A stretch of 64,000 nt of DNA from Streptomyces vilmorinianum (GCF_005517195.1 NZ_CP040244.1:6342001-6406000), one strand, 5' to 3'; shown: positions 31,695-42,307, counted from the first letter of the stretch. Made by a program: numbers and translations. The notes: generated from the letters alone by a model not told the origin.

Positions 31695-33818
31695 TCAGCC
31701 CTGCGGGTCCAGGTCGATGGTCTTCGTTCGCTCGGCCGGGGTCTTGCCCATCAGGGCGTCGCGCATCACGAAGGCGACGTCGTCGGCGGAGACCTGGTGC
31801 TTCTTGCCGTCGCCCTTGGTGATCATGATGCCGTCGAAGACGCCGTCGAGGAGCTCGTCGATCGCCTTCTTGTCGTAGACCTCGATCAGGCGGCCGTTGA
31901 CGGCCTTCATGGAGAGGATCTTCGGCAGGGACCGCGCCGGGCCGAACTTGATCTCCTTCGTCCCCGCCTTGATCGTGATCAGGTCCGACATCGCGGGCTG
32001 GGCGAACTCCTTCATCGCCCGGTCGAGCTCCGTCTTGGTGATCGTGGGCTGCCGGGTGACCACGGGCAGCTCGACGACGTTCGACTGGCCCGTCTGGACC
32101 TGGGCGCGGAACGCGTCCTTGACGAAGATCATCGAACGGCCGACGTCCAGGCCCTTGCCCGGCTTGCCCTCCACCGCCGTGACCTTGCCCGGGGAGAAGA
32201 CGATCGTGCCCTCGGTGGCCGAGCCGGACGCGCCGGAGACGTCCCTGAGGGCGACGGCCAGCTTCTCCTCGTCGACCGGGAGCTTCGGCTCGGCGACGCG
32301 CTCTCCGCCGAAGAGTGAGCCGATCACGGAGACGGGGTTGTAGTCGCTGCCCGCGGCGGCGCGGACGGTCTCCTGGCTGTCGAGGGCGAGGCCCGCCTTG
32401 TCCGGGGCGAGCTCGACCTTCTTCCCGCCGACGCTGAGCTGGAGCGGCGCGTGGGCGCGCTTGCCGAGGGTGCTCTCCAGCTTGTTGACCGCCTCGTCCT
32501 TCGTACCGCCGCCGATGTCGACGCCGAGGACGGTCGTGCCCTTGGGGACGTCGGAGTGGTTGAGGAGCAGTCCGGCGCCGTAGGCGACACCGAGGAGGCC
32601 GAACACGCCCGCACCGACGAGGACGAGCTTGGAGCGGCCCTTCTTCGCCGGGGCGGCGGAGGCGGGGCGCGAGGCGGGGGAAGGACGTGCGGGGCGCGGA
32701 GCGGCAGGCGCCGGGGCGCCGCCCATGACCTCCGGGGCCGAGAAGCCGGGCTCCGGGGCCGGGGGCACGACCGGGATGCCGCTGGTGAGCGTGTCACCGG
32801 AGACGTGGCCACGGCCGCCGTCGGACGAGGCGCCCGGGGCGAACGGGGACAGCGGCCCGGAGGCCGGGGCGGCGGGCGCCGGGGGCTGCGGGGTGAGGAC
32901 GGCGGTGTCGTCGGACATGCGCGGTGCGCCGCCCGCCGGGGAGCCGATGGGGCTGCTGCCGGTGACCGGGCCGCTCGTCGGGCCGGTCGGGGGCTGCGGG
33001 GGGCCCGCGTAGAACGGGTCGCCCGCGGGCGTGCCGTACGTGGGCTCGTCCTGCGGTGTCGCGAGGTACGACGGCTTGCCGGCGGAGGGGGTGGCCGAGA
33101 TCGAGGCGCCGCCGACGGTCGGGATCGCGCCGGTCGCGGGGCCGGCGAAACCGGAGCCGCGGGCCGGGCCACCCTTGGACGGGGGCCTCACGCCGGCCGG
33201 AGGCGTACGCCCGGGCGCACCGGCGCCAGGACGGGCACCGGAACCGGCACCGGGACGGGCACCAGCACCAGCACCGGGGCCCGAGGGCGCATCGAGAGAG
33301 GACAGCGCGGAGGGAGCGGCCGACGCAGAAGGAGCGGCGGGCGCGGCCGGGGCGGAAGGCCCAGCCGGACCGGAGGGCGCGGCAGGCGCGGCCGGGGTGG
33401 CCGGCTTGCGCGGGGCGAACCAGTCGCTGGCCGGCTTCTCCTCCGCCTTCGGGGGCTCCACCGGGGCCGGCGCCTCGGGCTCCGGCTCCACCACCGGCTC
33501 GGGCTCCGAGGCGGCCTGCGACTGCGCCTCCGCCTGCGCTTCCGCGACCGGCGTGCGGACCACCACGGGCGGGATCGGCCGCGAACCCGGGATGTTGATC
33601 CGGATCCGCGTCGTCAGCGTGGTCTCGGTCTTCGGCTCCTCCGGCAGCGGCGGAGCGGGCGCGGCGGGCGCGGTCTCCTCGTGCGTGTCCTGCGTGGGGT
33701 GGAGCGACGGATACTGGCGGGATCCGTACGGCGGTGTACCCGAGGGGTACGCGGCTCCACCGCGCCCCTGGGCGCCGGAGGACGAACTGTCAGTCTCTCG
33801 ACCAGTTTCACGACTCAA
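31695..33818 (-). CDS. Membrane protein with peptidoglycan-binding domain
   Basis: A 707-residue single-pass protein. The cytoplasmic N-terminal 390 residues are Pro/Ala/Gly-rich and repetitive. A membrane helix lies at 397-419 (KLVLVGAGVFGLLGVAYGAG), and the outer 290 residues resemble the PG_binding_4 module found before VanW or YkuD domains (LGVDIGGGTKDEAVNKLEST, VELAPDKAGLALD, KGLDVGRSM), present twice (also VTRQPTITKTELDRAM), but no VanW or L,D-transpeptidase domain follows. The likely start is TTG 33818 with GGGAG 8 nt upstream, as relatives begin SRET. It may anchor or sense the cell wall. Confidence 0.8.
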   Translation of the reverse strand: MSRETGRETDSSSSGAQGRGGAAYPSGTPPYGSRQYPSLHPTQDTHEETAPAAPAPPLPEEPKTETTLTTRIRINIPGSRPIPPVVVRTPVAEAQAEAQSQAASEPEPVVEPEPEAPAPVEPPKAEEKPASDWFAPRKPATPAAPAAPSGPAGPSAPAAPAAPSASAAPSALSSLDAPSGPGAGAGARPGAGSGARPGAGAPGRTPPAGVRPPSKGGPARGSGFAGPATGAIPTVGGASISATPSAGKPSYLATPQDEPTYGTPAGDPFYAGPPQPPTGPTSGPVTGSSPIGSPAGGAPRMSDDTAVLTPQPPAPAAPASGPLSPFAPGASSDGGRGHVSGDTLTSGIPVVPPAPEPGFSAPEVMGGAPAPAAPRPARPSPASRPASAAPAKKGRSKLVLVGAGVFGLLGVAYGAGLLLNHSDVPKGTTVLGVDIGGGTKDEAVNKLESTLGKRAHAPLQLSVGGKKVELAPDKAGLALDSQETVRAAAGSDYNPVSVIGSLFGGERVAEPKLPVDEEKLAVALRDVSGASGSATEGTIVFSPGKVTAVEGKPGKGLDVGRSMIFVKDAFRAQVQTGQSNVVELPVVTRQPTITKTELDRAMKEFAQPAMSDLITIKAGTKEIKFGPARSLPKILSMKAVNGRLIEVYDKKAIDELLDGVFDGIMITKGDGKKHQVSADDVAFVMRDALMGKTPAERTKTIDLDPQG

Positions 33819-34002
33819 AGCAGGTTCTCCCGGTTGGCTCCACCGCCCGCTCTTGCTAGTGCTCGTGTACCCGGGCGGCTCGGCGGCGCGCACCACCATA
33901 CTGGCCGTCGCCGCCAGGCACCCGACGGCCGGGGATCGAGCAAGGGGCATTCCGGCCGAAGTCCGGGCACCCTTCGCCGAAGCTCCACTCAAGTCGGCCT
34001 GT

Positions 34003-34347
34003 TCACGGGGCCGGTCGAGGAAGCCGCGACATCGTGGCACACATCACAGCGATGCCCATGCCACCGAGAATGTAGATCATCTCGACGATCCCGCCACCGA
34101 AGACCCCGTCCCCTTCCGGCCGTCCGAGGCTGAGCAGCACGATCGTGACGAGCCAGCCCACACCCGGGGCGGCGATCCCGAGCTGTGTGTCGGTGGCCCG
34201 CAGTCCGCCGTAGAAGACGCCGGCGGTGGCGAGCAGCGCGAGGATCAACCCGCCCGGGACCCAGGCGGCTTGGGCGAGCGAGCCGGCCGCTCCGACCAGC
34301 GCTCCGAGGACGAGGAAGACCGCGTACCAGACAATCCGGATACTCAT
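34003..34347 (-). CDS. DUF6113 family membrane protein
   Basis: A 114-residue membrane protein with four helices (WYAVFLVLGALVGAAGSLA, GGLILALLATAGVFYGGL, APGVGWLVTIVLLSLG, GGIVEMIYILGGMGIAVM), conserved next to mshB in streptomycetes and known to me as DUF6113. Its ATG overlaps the mshB stop by 4 bp, so it is translated together with mshB. No catalytic residues are evident, and a link to mycothiol is only positional. Confidence 0.8.
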   Translation of the reverse strand: MSIRIVWYAVFLVLGALVGAAGSLAQAAWVPGGLILALLATAGVFYGGLRATDTQLGIAAPGVGWLVTIVLLSLGRPEGDGVFGGGIVEMIYILGGMGIAVMCATMSRLPRPAP

Positions 34348-35234
34348 GCGGTCACGCCCGCGAACAGGTCGGTCTCGCGCGCGCCCGCCGGTGCGCCCGG
34401 CGTACCACTGACCAACTGGTAGTACTCCGTGGTGAAGATCGGCTGTCCCAGATCGTTCGAGAGCGCGAAGAAGGGGCCCTCGACGGCGATTTGTGTGGCA
34501 TGCGCCCGCATCGCGGCGGTCTTGCGGGCCGCGTACGCCGTGCCGCCGTCGATCTCGGCAGTGATGAGGGACTCCTCGACCACGCCCGGTACGTCGCCGA
34601 CGTCGGCGATGCCGGGGAAGCCGGCGCCCTCGGCGCGCAGCCGGGCGAAGGCGGCCTCGGCGACCGGGCGCGGGACCCGGTTCCAGTAGATCTTCGCGAT
34701 CGCGTGCGCCGGGCCGAGCTCGGGACGGTACGAGGCGTCCGCCGCCAGCTCCGCGGCGCGCATGGCGACGCGGTGGGCCTGGATGTGGTCGGGGTGGCCG
34801 TAGCCGCCGTCGGGGTCGTAGGTCACCAGGACCTGCGGGCGGGTCTCGCGGATCACCTCGACGAGGTACGGGGCGGCGGTGTCGACGTCCGTGTTCCAGA
34901 AGGCGTTCTCGCGCCGGTTCTGCTCGACTCCCATCATTCCGGAGTCGCGGAAGCGGCCGGGGCCGCCGAGGAAGCGGTGGTCGGTGACGCCGAGTTCCTT
35001 CATCGCGTCGGCGAGCTCGCCGACGCGATGGTCGCCCAGCCGGTCCTCCCGGTCGGGTGCGAGGTGGGCGAGCTCGGGCGGGATGACCTCGCCCTCCTCG
35101 CCGAGCGTGCAGGTCACCAGGGTGACCTGGGCGCCCTCGGCCGCGTACCTGGCCATCGTGGCGCCGTTGTTGATCGACTCGTCGTCCGGGTGCGCGTGCA
35201 CCAGGAGCAGACGACGGGCTGGGAGAACCGTCAT
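34344..35234 (-). CDS. mshB: GlcNAc-Ins deacetylase MshB
   Basis: A 296-residue zinc deacetylase for mycothiol synthesis; it removes the acetyl group from N-acetyl-glucosaminyl-inositol to give GlcN-Ins. The LmbE-fold zinc site is complete: HAHPDDES at 13-20 (His15, Asp18) and GHPDHIQAHRV (about 145-155, with the second His). The DGGYGHPDH and MMGVEQNRRENAFW segments are specific to MshB and Mca. The length of 296 matches MshB rather than the larger Mca. The protein is cytoplasmic. It is translationally coupled to the DUF6113 gene. Confidence 0.93.
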   Translation of the reverse strand: MTVLPARRLLLVHAHPDDESINNGATMARYAAEGAQVTLVTCTLGEEGEVIPPELAHLAPDREDRLGDHRVGELADAMKELGVTDHRFLGGPGRFRDSGMMGVEQNRRENAFWNTDVDTAAPYLVEVIRETRPQVLVTYDPDGGYGHPDHIQAHRVAMRAAELAADASYRPELGPAHAIAKIYWNRVPRPVAEAAFARLRAEGAGFPGIADVGDVPGVVEESLITAEIDGGTAYAARKTAAMRAHATQIAVEGPFFALSNDLGQPIFTTEYYQLVSGTPGAPAGARETDLFAGVTA

Positions 35235-35295
35235 GGCCCCACCCTACGAGGCGGGGCCGGGATCGGGACGCCGGCCCGACAGTCGGCCCGGCAGG

Positions 35296-35490
35296 TCAGA
35301 ACTTGAGGCCGCCGATCATGCCCGCCACATTCGTGGTGAGGGTGCTGATGGACGGGGCGATGGACGAGCTCGCCAGGTAGAAGCCCAGGAGCGCGCAGAC
35401 CGCCGCATGTCCAGCCTTGAGCCCGGATTTCCGGATCAGCAGGAAGACGACGATCGCCAGCAGCACCACCGCCGAAATCGAGAGTGCCAC
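35296..35490 (-). CDS. Small membrane protein
   Basis: A 64-residue protein with one N-terminal membrane helix (LSISAVVLLAIVVFLLI), a basic turn (RKSGLKAGH), a second hydrophobic segment (AAVCALLGFYLASSSIA) and a Gly-rich end (GMIGGLKF). The GTG follows a full GGAGGTGA at 6 nt, which makes it a true gene despite its size. It lies 61 bp before mshB and could be its first co-transcribed gene. The function is unknown. Confidence 0.85.
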   Translation of the reverse strand: MALSISAVVLLAIVVFLLIRKSGLKAGHAAVCALLGFYLASSSIAPSISTLTTNVAGMIGGLKF

Positions 35491-35663
35491 GGCGGTTCAC
35501 CTCCACACTTCTTCGGTTGGATATTCGGACGGTCAGGTCGGCGAGCATGTGCCAGATGTCAGGTGTCCCCTACCCACCTAGCGCTACGGATCATAACTAT
35601 GTGTGGCTCCGCATTGATGGTGTACGGGGGCACAGGGGGGCGCACAGCGCTAGGTTCGGTCGC

Positions 35664-37814
35664 ATGACCTCCAGGCAACAGCGGTCGTTCCCGCTCTCGT
35701 TCCCTCGTCAGTACGCCCGGACGCAGCGCTTCACCCTGGGCGTCCCCCGTGCGTTCACGGTCTCCCCCGACGGTGAGCGGGTGGTGTTCCTGCGCTCGGC
35801 TTCGGGCACGGACCGCTCGCACGCGCTCTGGGTCCTCGATCTCGAAGGCCGCGAGGGCGAGCCCGAGGAGCGGCTCGCGGCCGACCCGGAGACGCTGCTC
35901 GCGGGCGCGGCCGAGGAGTTGTCGGCCGAGGAGCGGGCCCGGCGGGAACGGAGCCGGGAGGGCTCGGGCGGGATCGTGGCCTACGCGGTGGACAGCGCCG
36001 TGGAGTTGGCGGCGTTCGCGCTCTCGGGGCGGCTGTTCGCGGCGGAGCTGCGGGCCGGGACCGCGCGGGAGCTCGAGGTGCCCGGGCCGGTGATCGACCC
36101 GCGGCCGTCGCCGGACGGGCGGCACGTGGCCTACGTGGCGAAGGGCGCGCTGCGGGTGACGGGCGCGGACGGGGAGGGGGACCGGGCGCTCGCGGAGCCG
36201 GAGGACGCGCACACCACGTACGGTCTCGCGGAGTTCGTCGCGGCCGAGGAGATGGGGCGCTCCCGGGGCTACTGGTGGTCACCGGACTCGGAACGGCTGC
36301 TGGTGGCGCGGGCGCACGACCGTGCGGTGCGGCGGTGGTGGATCTCGGACCCGGCGCATCCGGACCGCGAGCCGCAGGTGGTGGCGTATCCGGCGGCGGG
36401 GACGCCGAACGCGGACGTGTGGCTCTACGTGGTGGATCTGGCTGGTGAGCGGACGGAGGTCACGTGGGACCGGGAGCGGTATCCGTATCTGGCCCGGGTG
36501 CACTGGTCGGCGGACGGGGCTCCGCTGATTCTCGTACAGGCGCGTGACCAGCGGACTCAGCTGCATCTGGCGGTGGACACGACGACCGGGGCGACCCGGA
36601 CGGTGCATGTGGACGAGGACCCGGTGTGGCTGGAGCTGCTGCCGGGGGTGCCGGCCTGGGCTCCGGACGGGCGGCTGGTCCGTATCGCCGACGAGGGGGG
36701 CGCCCGGGTCCTTGCGGTCGGGGACCGGGCGCTGACGGGTGGGGCGCTCCACCTCAGAAGCGTCCTCGACATCGGGGAGAACGACGTCCTGGTGGCGGCG
36801 TCGGCCGGCGAGGAGGCGGCGGAGCCGGAGACCGGGGAGATCCATGTCTACCGGGTCAACGAGCTGGGCGTGGAGCGGGTCTCGGAGGGGGTCGGGGTGC
36901 ATTCGGCGGTGCGCGGCGGGGCGGTGACCGTGCTGTCCTCCGCCCGGCCCGACACGCCGGGGAGCGTCGCGCGGGTGCTGCGCGACGGCGAGCAGGTGGC
37001 GGTGATCGCCTCGCACGCGGAGACTCCGGTGCTCTCCGCCAGGGTGCGCCTCCTGGAGGGGGGCGCACGGCGGATTCCGTGCGCCGTCCTGCTCCCCTCG
37101 GGGTACGGGGAAGGTGACGGACTTCTCCCGGTCCTGATGGATCCGTACGGCGGTCCGCACGGCCAGCGGGTGGTCGCCGCGCACAACCCGCATCTGACGT
37201 CACAGTGGTTCGCCGACCAGGGCTTCGCGGTGATCGTGGCCGACGGGCGCGGCGCGCCCGGCCGGTCCCCCGCCTGGGAGAAGGCGATCCGGGACGATCT
37301 GACGCCGACCCTCGACGACCAGATCGAGGCGCTGCACGCGCTGGCGAAGGACTTCCCGCTCGATCTGGGGCGGGTGGCGATCCGGGGCTGGTCGTACGGC
37401 GGTTATCTCGCCGCGCTCGGGGTGCTGCGGCGGCCGGATGTGTTCCACGCCGCGATCGCGGGGGCGCCGGTGACCGACTTCCGGCTGTACGACACGCACT
37501 ACACGGAGCGGTATCTGGGGATGCCGCAGGACGGTCCGGAGGTGTACGCGGCGAACTCGCTCGTCACCGACGACGGTCTCTCGGCGCCGGAGGACCCGGC
37601 GCGGCCGCTGATGATCATCCATGGTCTGGCGGACGACAACGTGGTGATGGCCCATACGCTGCGGCTGTCCTCGGCGCTGCTCGCGGCGGGGCGGCCCCAT
37701 GAGGTGCTGCCGCTGACGGGCGTGACGCACATGACGCCGCAGGAGCAGGTGGCGGAGAACCTGCTCCTGCTCCAGGTGGAGTTCCTGAGGCGCTCGCTGG
37801 GACTGGCCCCGTAG
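35664..37814 (+). CDS. S9 family (DPP-IV type) peptidase
   Basis: A 716-residue prolyl-oligopeptidase family enzyme. The first 450 residues are the beta-propeller with the S9B words DIGENDVLVAASAGEE and the region FVAAEEMGRSRGYWWSPDSE holding the Glu pair (EE) typical of dipeptidyl peptidase IV that binds the free N-terminus. The alpha/beta-hydrolase part carries Ser577 (GWSYGG), Asp657 or Asp658 (LADDNV) and His689 (THMT). No signal peptide is seen, so it is probably cytoplasmic and could trim peptides imported by the ABC systems nearby. The ATG at 35664 lacks a strong RBS. Confidence 0.9.
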   Translation: MTSRQQRSFPLSFPRQYARTQRFTLGVPRAFTVSPDGERVVFLRSASGTDRSHALWVLDLEGREGEPEERLAADPETLLAGAAEELSAEERARRERSREGSGGIVAYAVDSAVELAAFALSGRLFAAELRAGTARELEVPGPVIDPRPSPDGRHVAYVAKGALRVTGADGEGDRALAEPEDAHTTYGLAEFVAAEEMGRSRGYWWSPDSERLLVARAHDRAVRRWWISDPAHPDREPQVVAYPAAGTPNADVWLYVVDLAGERTEVTWDRERYPYLARVHWSADGAPLILVQARDQRTQLHLAVDTTTGATRTVHVDEDPVWLELLPGVPAWAPDGRLVRIADEGGARVLAVGDRALTGGALHLRSVLDIGENDVLVAASAGEEAAEPETGEIHVYRVNELGVERVSEGVGVHSAVRGGAVTVLSSARPDTPGSVARVLRDGEQVAVIASHAETPVLSARVRLLEGGARRIPCAVLLPSGYGEGDGLLPVLMDPYGGPHGQRVVAAHNPHLTSQWFADQGFAVIVADGRGAPGRSPAWEKAIRDDLTPTLDDQIEALHALAKDFPLDLGRVAIRGWSYGGYLAALGVLRRPDVFHAAIAGAPVTDFRLYDTHYTERYLGMPQDGPEVYAANSLVTDDGLSAPEDPARPLMIIHGLADDNVVMAHTLRLSSALLAAGRPHEVLPLTGVTHMTPQEQVAENLLLLQVEFLRRSLGLAP

Positions 37815-37878
37815 GTCACGTAGGCCCGTAGGTCACGTAGGTCCGTAGGTCACGTAGGCCCGTAGGTCACGTAGGTCC
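37811..37878. repeat. 17-bp tandem repeat at the S9 peptidase stop
   Basis: Four copies of GTAGGTCACGTAGGCCC, alternating C and T at position 15, so the true unit is 34 bp present twice. The first copy contains the TAG stop of the peptidase gene. Confidence 0.95.
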
Positions 37879-37901
37879 GTTGGTCGCATGCGTCACGGCG
37901 C

Positions 37902-38861
37902 TCACCAGCCGGGCGGGCGCGGGGAGGGCGGGGCGGGAGCCAGGGCCGGGGTGCCGGGCGGGGCGGGCGCGACCCGGCGCTCGCCCGGCGCCGCCAGGAC
38001 GGCGAGCACGGCGGCTCCGGCGAGCATCTCGAACAGCGAGGTGAGGAAGGTGAGTTGCTGGACGCCGGAGAGGTCGGGGAAGCGCGCGAAGAGCTCGTAC
38101 CGTACGGCCACGGCGACGCCCATGAGTCCCCCGCCCCACAGCAGCGCCCCGGCGACGAGGCCGAGCGGGCGGGAGTACGGGGGCCGGGCGAACGCGCTGC
38201 CGGCGGCGGTCAGCAGGAGCAGGACGAGGACGGCGCTGAGCCAGCCGGGCGGGGGTGCGAGCAGCGGCGCGAGCAGGGAGCGGCCGCCGGTGTACCGGTC
38301 GACGGTGACCTCGGCGGGGAACTCGAGCGCCCAGTGGACCTCCCAGGCCGTCCAGGCGAGGCCGGCGGCCAGCAGGAGGACGCCGGCGGCGACGGCGGGT
38401 CCGGGGCGCGGGCGGGCCGGGAGGGGCTCGTACGTGGAATCGGCGGGCCGGCGGCCGACGGCGGCGGTCACGAGGAGGGCCGCGGCGAGGGCGAGGTCGA
38501 CGAGCGTGGTGACGAGGGCGGCCGTGCCGGCGGACGTGGCCCAGAGTCCGGGGATCCGCAGCGCGAGCGTGACGGCCCCGGAGGCGGCGAGGGCGGAGGC
38601 GGCGAGCGGGGAGCGGAGGGCGGCGACGGCGGTGGCGAGGTGGACGAGGAGGAGGAGCGGGTCGAGCCCGGAGGTGGCGGTCCGGCTCTGCAGGAGGAAG
38701 CGGTGATCGCCGGCCCATAACCAGGCGAGTTCGGCGGGCGATCCGGTGGCGGCGAGATCCCGGACGATCCAGACGGCGGCGGTCAGGGCGAGCGCGACGG
38801 AGAGGGCGGCGCCGGTGAGACGTGCTGCGCGAGTCACTGTCACGAAGCCGATACTCACGGT
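37902..38861 (-). CDS. Hypothetical polytopic membrane protein
   Basis: A protein of about 319 residues with roughly eight hydrophobic segments (for example GAALSVALALTAAVWIV, ALAAALLVTAAVG, AAGVLLLAAGLAW, GLVAGALLWGGG, LAGAAVLAVLAAPG), and a Pro-rich C-terminal tail. It has no recognised transport or enzyme signature. The start is not clear: GTG 38861 gives a natural N-terminus (VSIGFVTVTRAARL); ATG 38891 and GTG 38846 are alternatives. The gene converges with the peptidase gene across a tandem repeat. Its Ala/Leu/Pro bias is like that of other lineage-specific Streptomyces membrane proteins. Confidence 0.6.
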   Translation of the reverse strand, partial: TVSIGFVTVTRAARLTGAALSVALALTAAVWIVRDLAATGSPAELAWLWAGDHRFLLQSRTATSGLDPLLLLVHLATAVAALRSPLAASALAASGAVTLALRIPGLWATSAGTAALVTTLVDLALAAALLVTAAVGRRPADSTYEPLPARPRPGPAVAAGVLLLAAGLAWTAWEVHWALEFPAEVTVDRYTGGRSLLAPLLAPPPGWLSAVLVLLLLTAAGSAFARPPYSRPLGLVAGALLWGGGLMGVAVAVRYELFARFPDLSGVQQLTFLTSLFEMLAGAAVLAVLAAPGERRVAPAPPGTPALAPAPPSPRPPGW

Positions 38862-39173
38862 TGCGTCCGCCCGAAACAAGCGGTTCCGCATATGCGGGCG
38901 GGGTGTGTGCCCGTCACGTACGAACGCCGGTCCGGCGAGTGAACCGAATGGGGTCCCCCACCGAAGGTAGGGGGAGCGCCGGGGGAACAGCCCCGAGCGC
39001 GCGCAGCCCCCGGAGGGACGGGGCGCCCTGGCGAGTGAGCCGAAGGGGCGCGCGTGCGTCGAAAGGGAGAACGCGCGGAGGTCCCGAGGAACGAGGGATC
39101 GAGCACGATCGACCGTCGACGCACGCACAAGGCGCCCCGGAGGTGAACCGAGCCGAAAGAAAGCGGGGCGGGC
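38862..39173. other. Structured intergenic region with repeated GTGARCCGA motif
   Basis: Over 300 bp with no gene. A hairpin (TCCCCCACC with GGTAGGGGGA around GAA) lies at 38954-38975 and another (CGCGCGT/ACGCGCG) at 39049-39077. The motif GCGAGTGAACCGAATGGGG occurs at 38935, as GCGAGTGAGCCGAAGGGGC at 39031, and a third diverged copy (GTGAACCGAGCCGAAAG) near 39143. The hairpin at 38954 resembles the inner hairpin of the dispersed repeats at 9206 and 18247. Confidence 0.5.
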
Positions 39174-39209
39174 GGCCGGCCGGGACGACATGGCGCGTCC
39201 CGGCCGGCC
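39174..39209. terminator. Terminator of the distal oligopeptide operon
   Basis: A perfect 14-bp stem, GGCCGGCCGGGACG (39174-39187) and CGTCCCGGCCGGCC (39196-39209), with an 8-nt loop, 89 bp downstream of the last ATPase gene on its strand. Confidence 0.8.
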
Positions 39210-39297
39210 TACGGCACCCGCACGGCCGTACGCTGTCGAGCTTGGCGTGTTCGTATATCGGAGTGGGGTCGGCCAAGTTGCCTGCGCGTTAAGCCGC

Positions 39298-40339
<1,042 letters not shown>

Positions 40340-40347
<8 letters not shown>

Positions 40348-41314
40348 GGATGGCCTCCTGCCAGTAGTGACACGCGCTGCGGCGTTCCTCCGACACCTCG
40401 TACAGCGGCGGCTCCTCGACGCGGCACCGGTCCCGGGCCAGCGGGCAGCGCGGGTTGAAGGAGCAGCCCGGCGGGATGGCCAGCAGGTTCGGGGGGAGGC
40501 CCTTGATCGCGTACAGCTCCTGGCCCTTCTGGTCCAGCCGCGGGATCGAGTCGAGCAGGCCCCGGGTGTAGGGATGAGCGGGTGCCTTGTAGATCTCGTG
40601 GACGGGGGCGGTCTCGACGATCCGGCCGGCGTACATCACCGCGATCTTGTCGGCGACGTCGGCGACGACGCCGAGGTCGTGGGTGATGAGGATGAGGCCC
40701 ATGTTGAGCTCGCGCTGGAGCTCGGCCAGGAGCTCCATCACCTGGGCCTGGACGGTGACGTCGAGGGCCGTGGTGGGCTCGTCGGCGATGATCAGGTCCG
40801 GTTCGAGGGAGAGCGCCATCGCGATCATGATGCGCTGGCGCATGCCGCCGGAGAACTGGTGGGGGTACTGCCCGACCCTCTCCTTGGCCGCCGGGATGCG
40901 CACCCGGTCCATGAGCTCGACAGCCTTGGCCCGGGAGTCCTTGCGCGACATCCCCCGGTGGACCTGGAACATCTCGCCGAGCTGGTCGCCGACGCTGATG
41001 ACGGGGTTGAGGGAGGACAGCGCGTCCTGGAAGATCATCGCCATCTTCGCGCCGCGGACCTTGCGCCGCTCGTCCTCCTTGAGCTTCAGCAGGTCCTGGC
41101 CCTGGAAGCGGATCTCACCGCCGGTGATCTTCCCCGGCGGGATGTCGAGGATGCCCATGACGGCCTGGGCGGTGACGGACTTGCCGGAGCCGGACTCGCC
41201 GAGCACGGCCAGCGTCTCGCCCTCGTCGACCGAGTAGCTGACCCCGTTGACCGCCTTGGCCACGCCGTCCCGGGTGTGGAACTCCACGTGCAGGTCGTGC
41301 ACTTCGAGCAGCAT
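40340..41314 (-). CDS. Oligopeptide ABC transporter ATP-binding protein (OppD-like), operon 1
   Basis: A 324-residue ABC ATPase. Walker A GESGSGKSVT, Q-loop FQDALSSLNPV, signature SGGMRQRIMIAMALSL, Walker B LIIADEPTTALD and switch ITHDLGVVAD are all intact, and the C-terminal oligopeptide domain has HPYTRGLLDSIPRLD and GCSFNPRCPLARDRC. Partner of the OppF-like ATPase. The start is 6 bp after the permease stop, so the operon is tightly packed. Confidence 0.95.
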
Positions 41315-41320
41315 GGGCGC

Positions 41321-42307
41321 CTACCTCAGCTTCGGGTCGAGGGCGTCGCGCACCGCGTCGCCGAGCATGATGAACGCGAGCACGGTGATGGCGAGCGCGC
41401 CCGCCGGCCAGAGCAGCATGTGCGGGGCGTTGCGGATGTACGGCGAGGCCGAGGAGATGTCGATGCCCCAGGAGACGGTCGGCGGCTTCAGCCCGACACC
41501 GAGGAAGGACAGGGTCGCCTCCAGGGAGATGAACGTGCCGAGGGCGATGGTCGCGACGACGATGACCGGCGCCAGCGCGTTGGGAGTGATGTGGCGCAGC
41601 AGGAGGCGGGAGTTGGAGGCGCCGAGTGCCCGGGCCGCCTGGACGTAGTCGTTCTGCTTGGCGGTGATGACCGAGCCGCGGGCGATGCGGGAGAGCTGGG
41701 GCCAGCCGAGCAGCACCATGAAGCCGATGACGGGCCAGACGGTGGTGCTGGTGACGACCGACAGCAGGACCAGACCGCCGAGGACGACCGGGATGGCGAA
41801 GAAGACGTCGGTGAGCCGGGAGAGGAGCCCGTCCCAGCCACCGCCGTAGAAGCCGGCCAGGCCGCCGAGGACGCCGCCGAGGATGGTGACTCCGAGGGTG
41901 GCGAACACTCCGACCTGCACGGAGGCCCTGGCACCGTACACCGTACGCGTGTACACATCGCAGCCCTGGCCGTTGAAGCCGAAGGGGTGGCCGGGCTGGG
42001 AGCCTTCCTGCGCCTTGGCGAGATCGCACTGGAGGGGGTCGCCGCCGGCGATCAGCTGGGGCCAGATCGCGATGATCACCAGGAAGAGGATGATCAGGCC
42101 CGAGATGATGAAGACCGGGTTGCGCCGCAGGTCGTGCCAGGCGTCGGACCAAAGGGAGCGGGGTTTGCTTGCGGGGCCTGTGCCCAGGGGGCCGCCGGGG
42201 GTCTTCTCCAGGGACTCGCCTTCCTCCATCGCGAGATCGTTCGGGGCTCCGGCACCGGTGTGGTCGATCGCACGGCCGTCGTCGAACGGCACAAGCGGCT
42301 CAGGCAT
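41321..42307 (-). CDS. Oligopeptide ABC transporter permease (OppC-like), operon 1
   Basis: A 328-residue permease with about six helices. A long Gly/Glu-rich cytoplasmic N-terminus leads to RSLWSDAWHDLRRNPVFIIS, the first helix (GLIILFLVIIAIW), and the EAA loop reads ARALGASNSRLLLRHITPNALAPVIV, which couples to the ATPases. The N-terminal OppC_N domain is clear from WxDAWxxLRRNPxFI. The start ATG 42307 has GAGG 7 nt upstream and overlaps the OppB-like stop by 8 bp. Confidence 0.94.
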   Translation of the reverse strand: MPEPLVPFDDGRAIDHTGAGAPNDLAMEEGESLEKTPGGPLGTGPASKPRSLWSDAWHDLRRNPVFIISGLIILFLVIIAIWPQLIAGGDPLQCDLAKAQEGSQPGHPFGFNGQGCDVYTRTVYGARASVQVGVFATLGVTILGGVLGGLAGFYGGGWDGLLSRLTDVFFAIPVVLGGLVLLSVVTSTTVWPVIGFMVLLGWPQLSRIARGSVITAKQNDYVQAARALGASNSRLLLRHITPNALAPVIVVATIALGTFISLEATLSFLGVGLKPPTVSWGIDISSASPYIRNAPHMLLWPAGALAITVLAFIMLGDAVRDALDPKLR

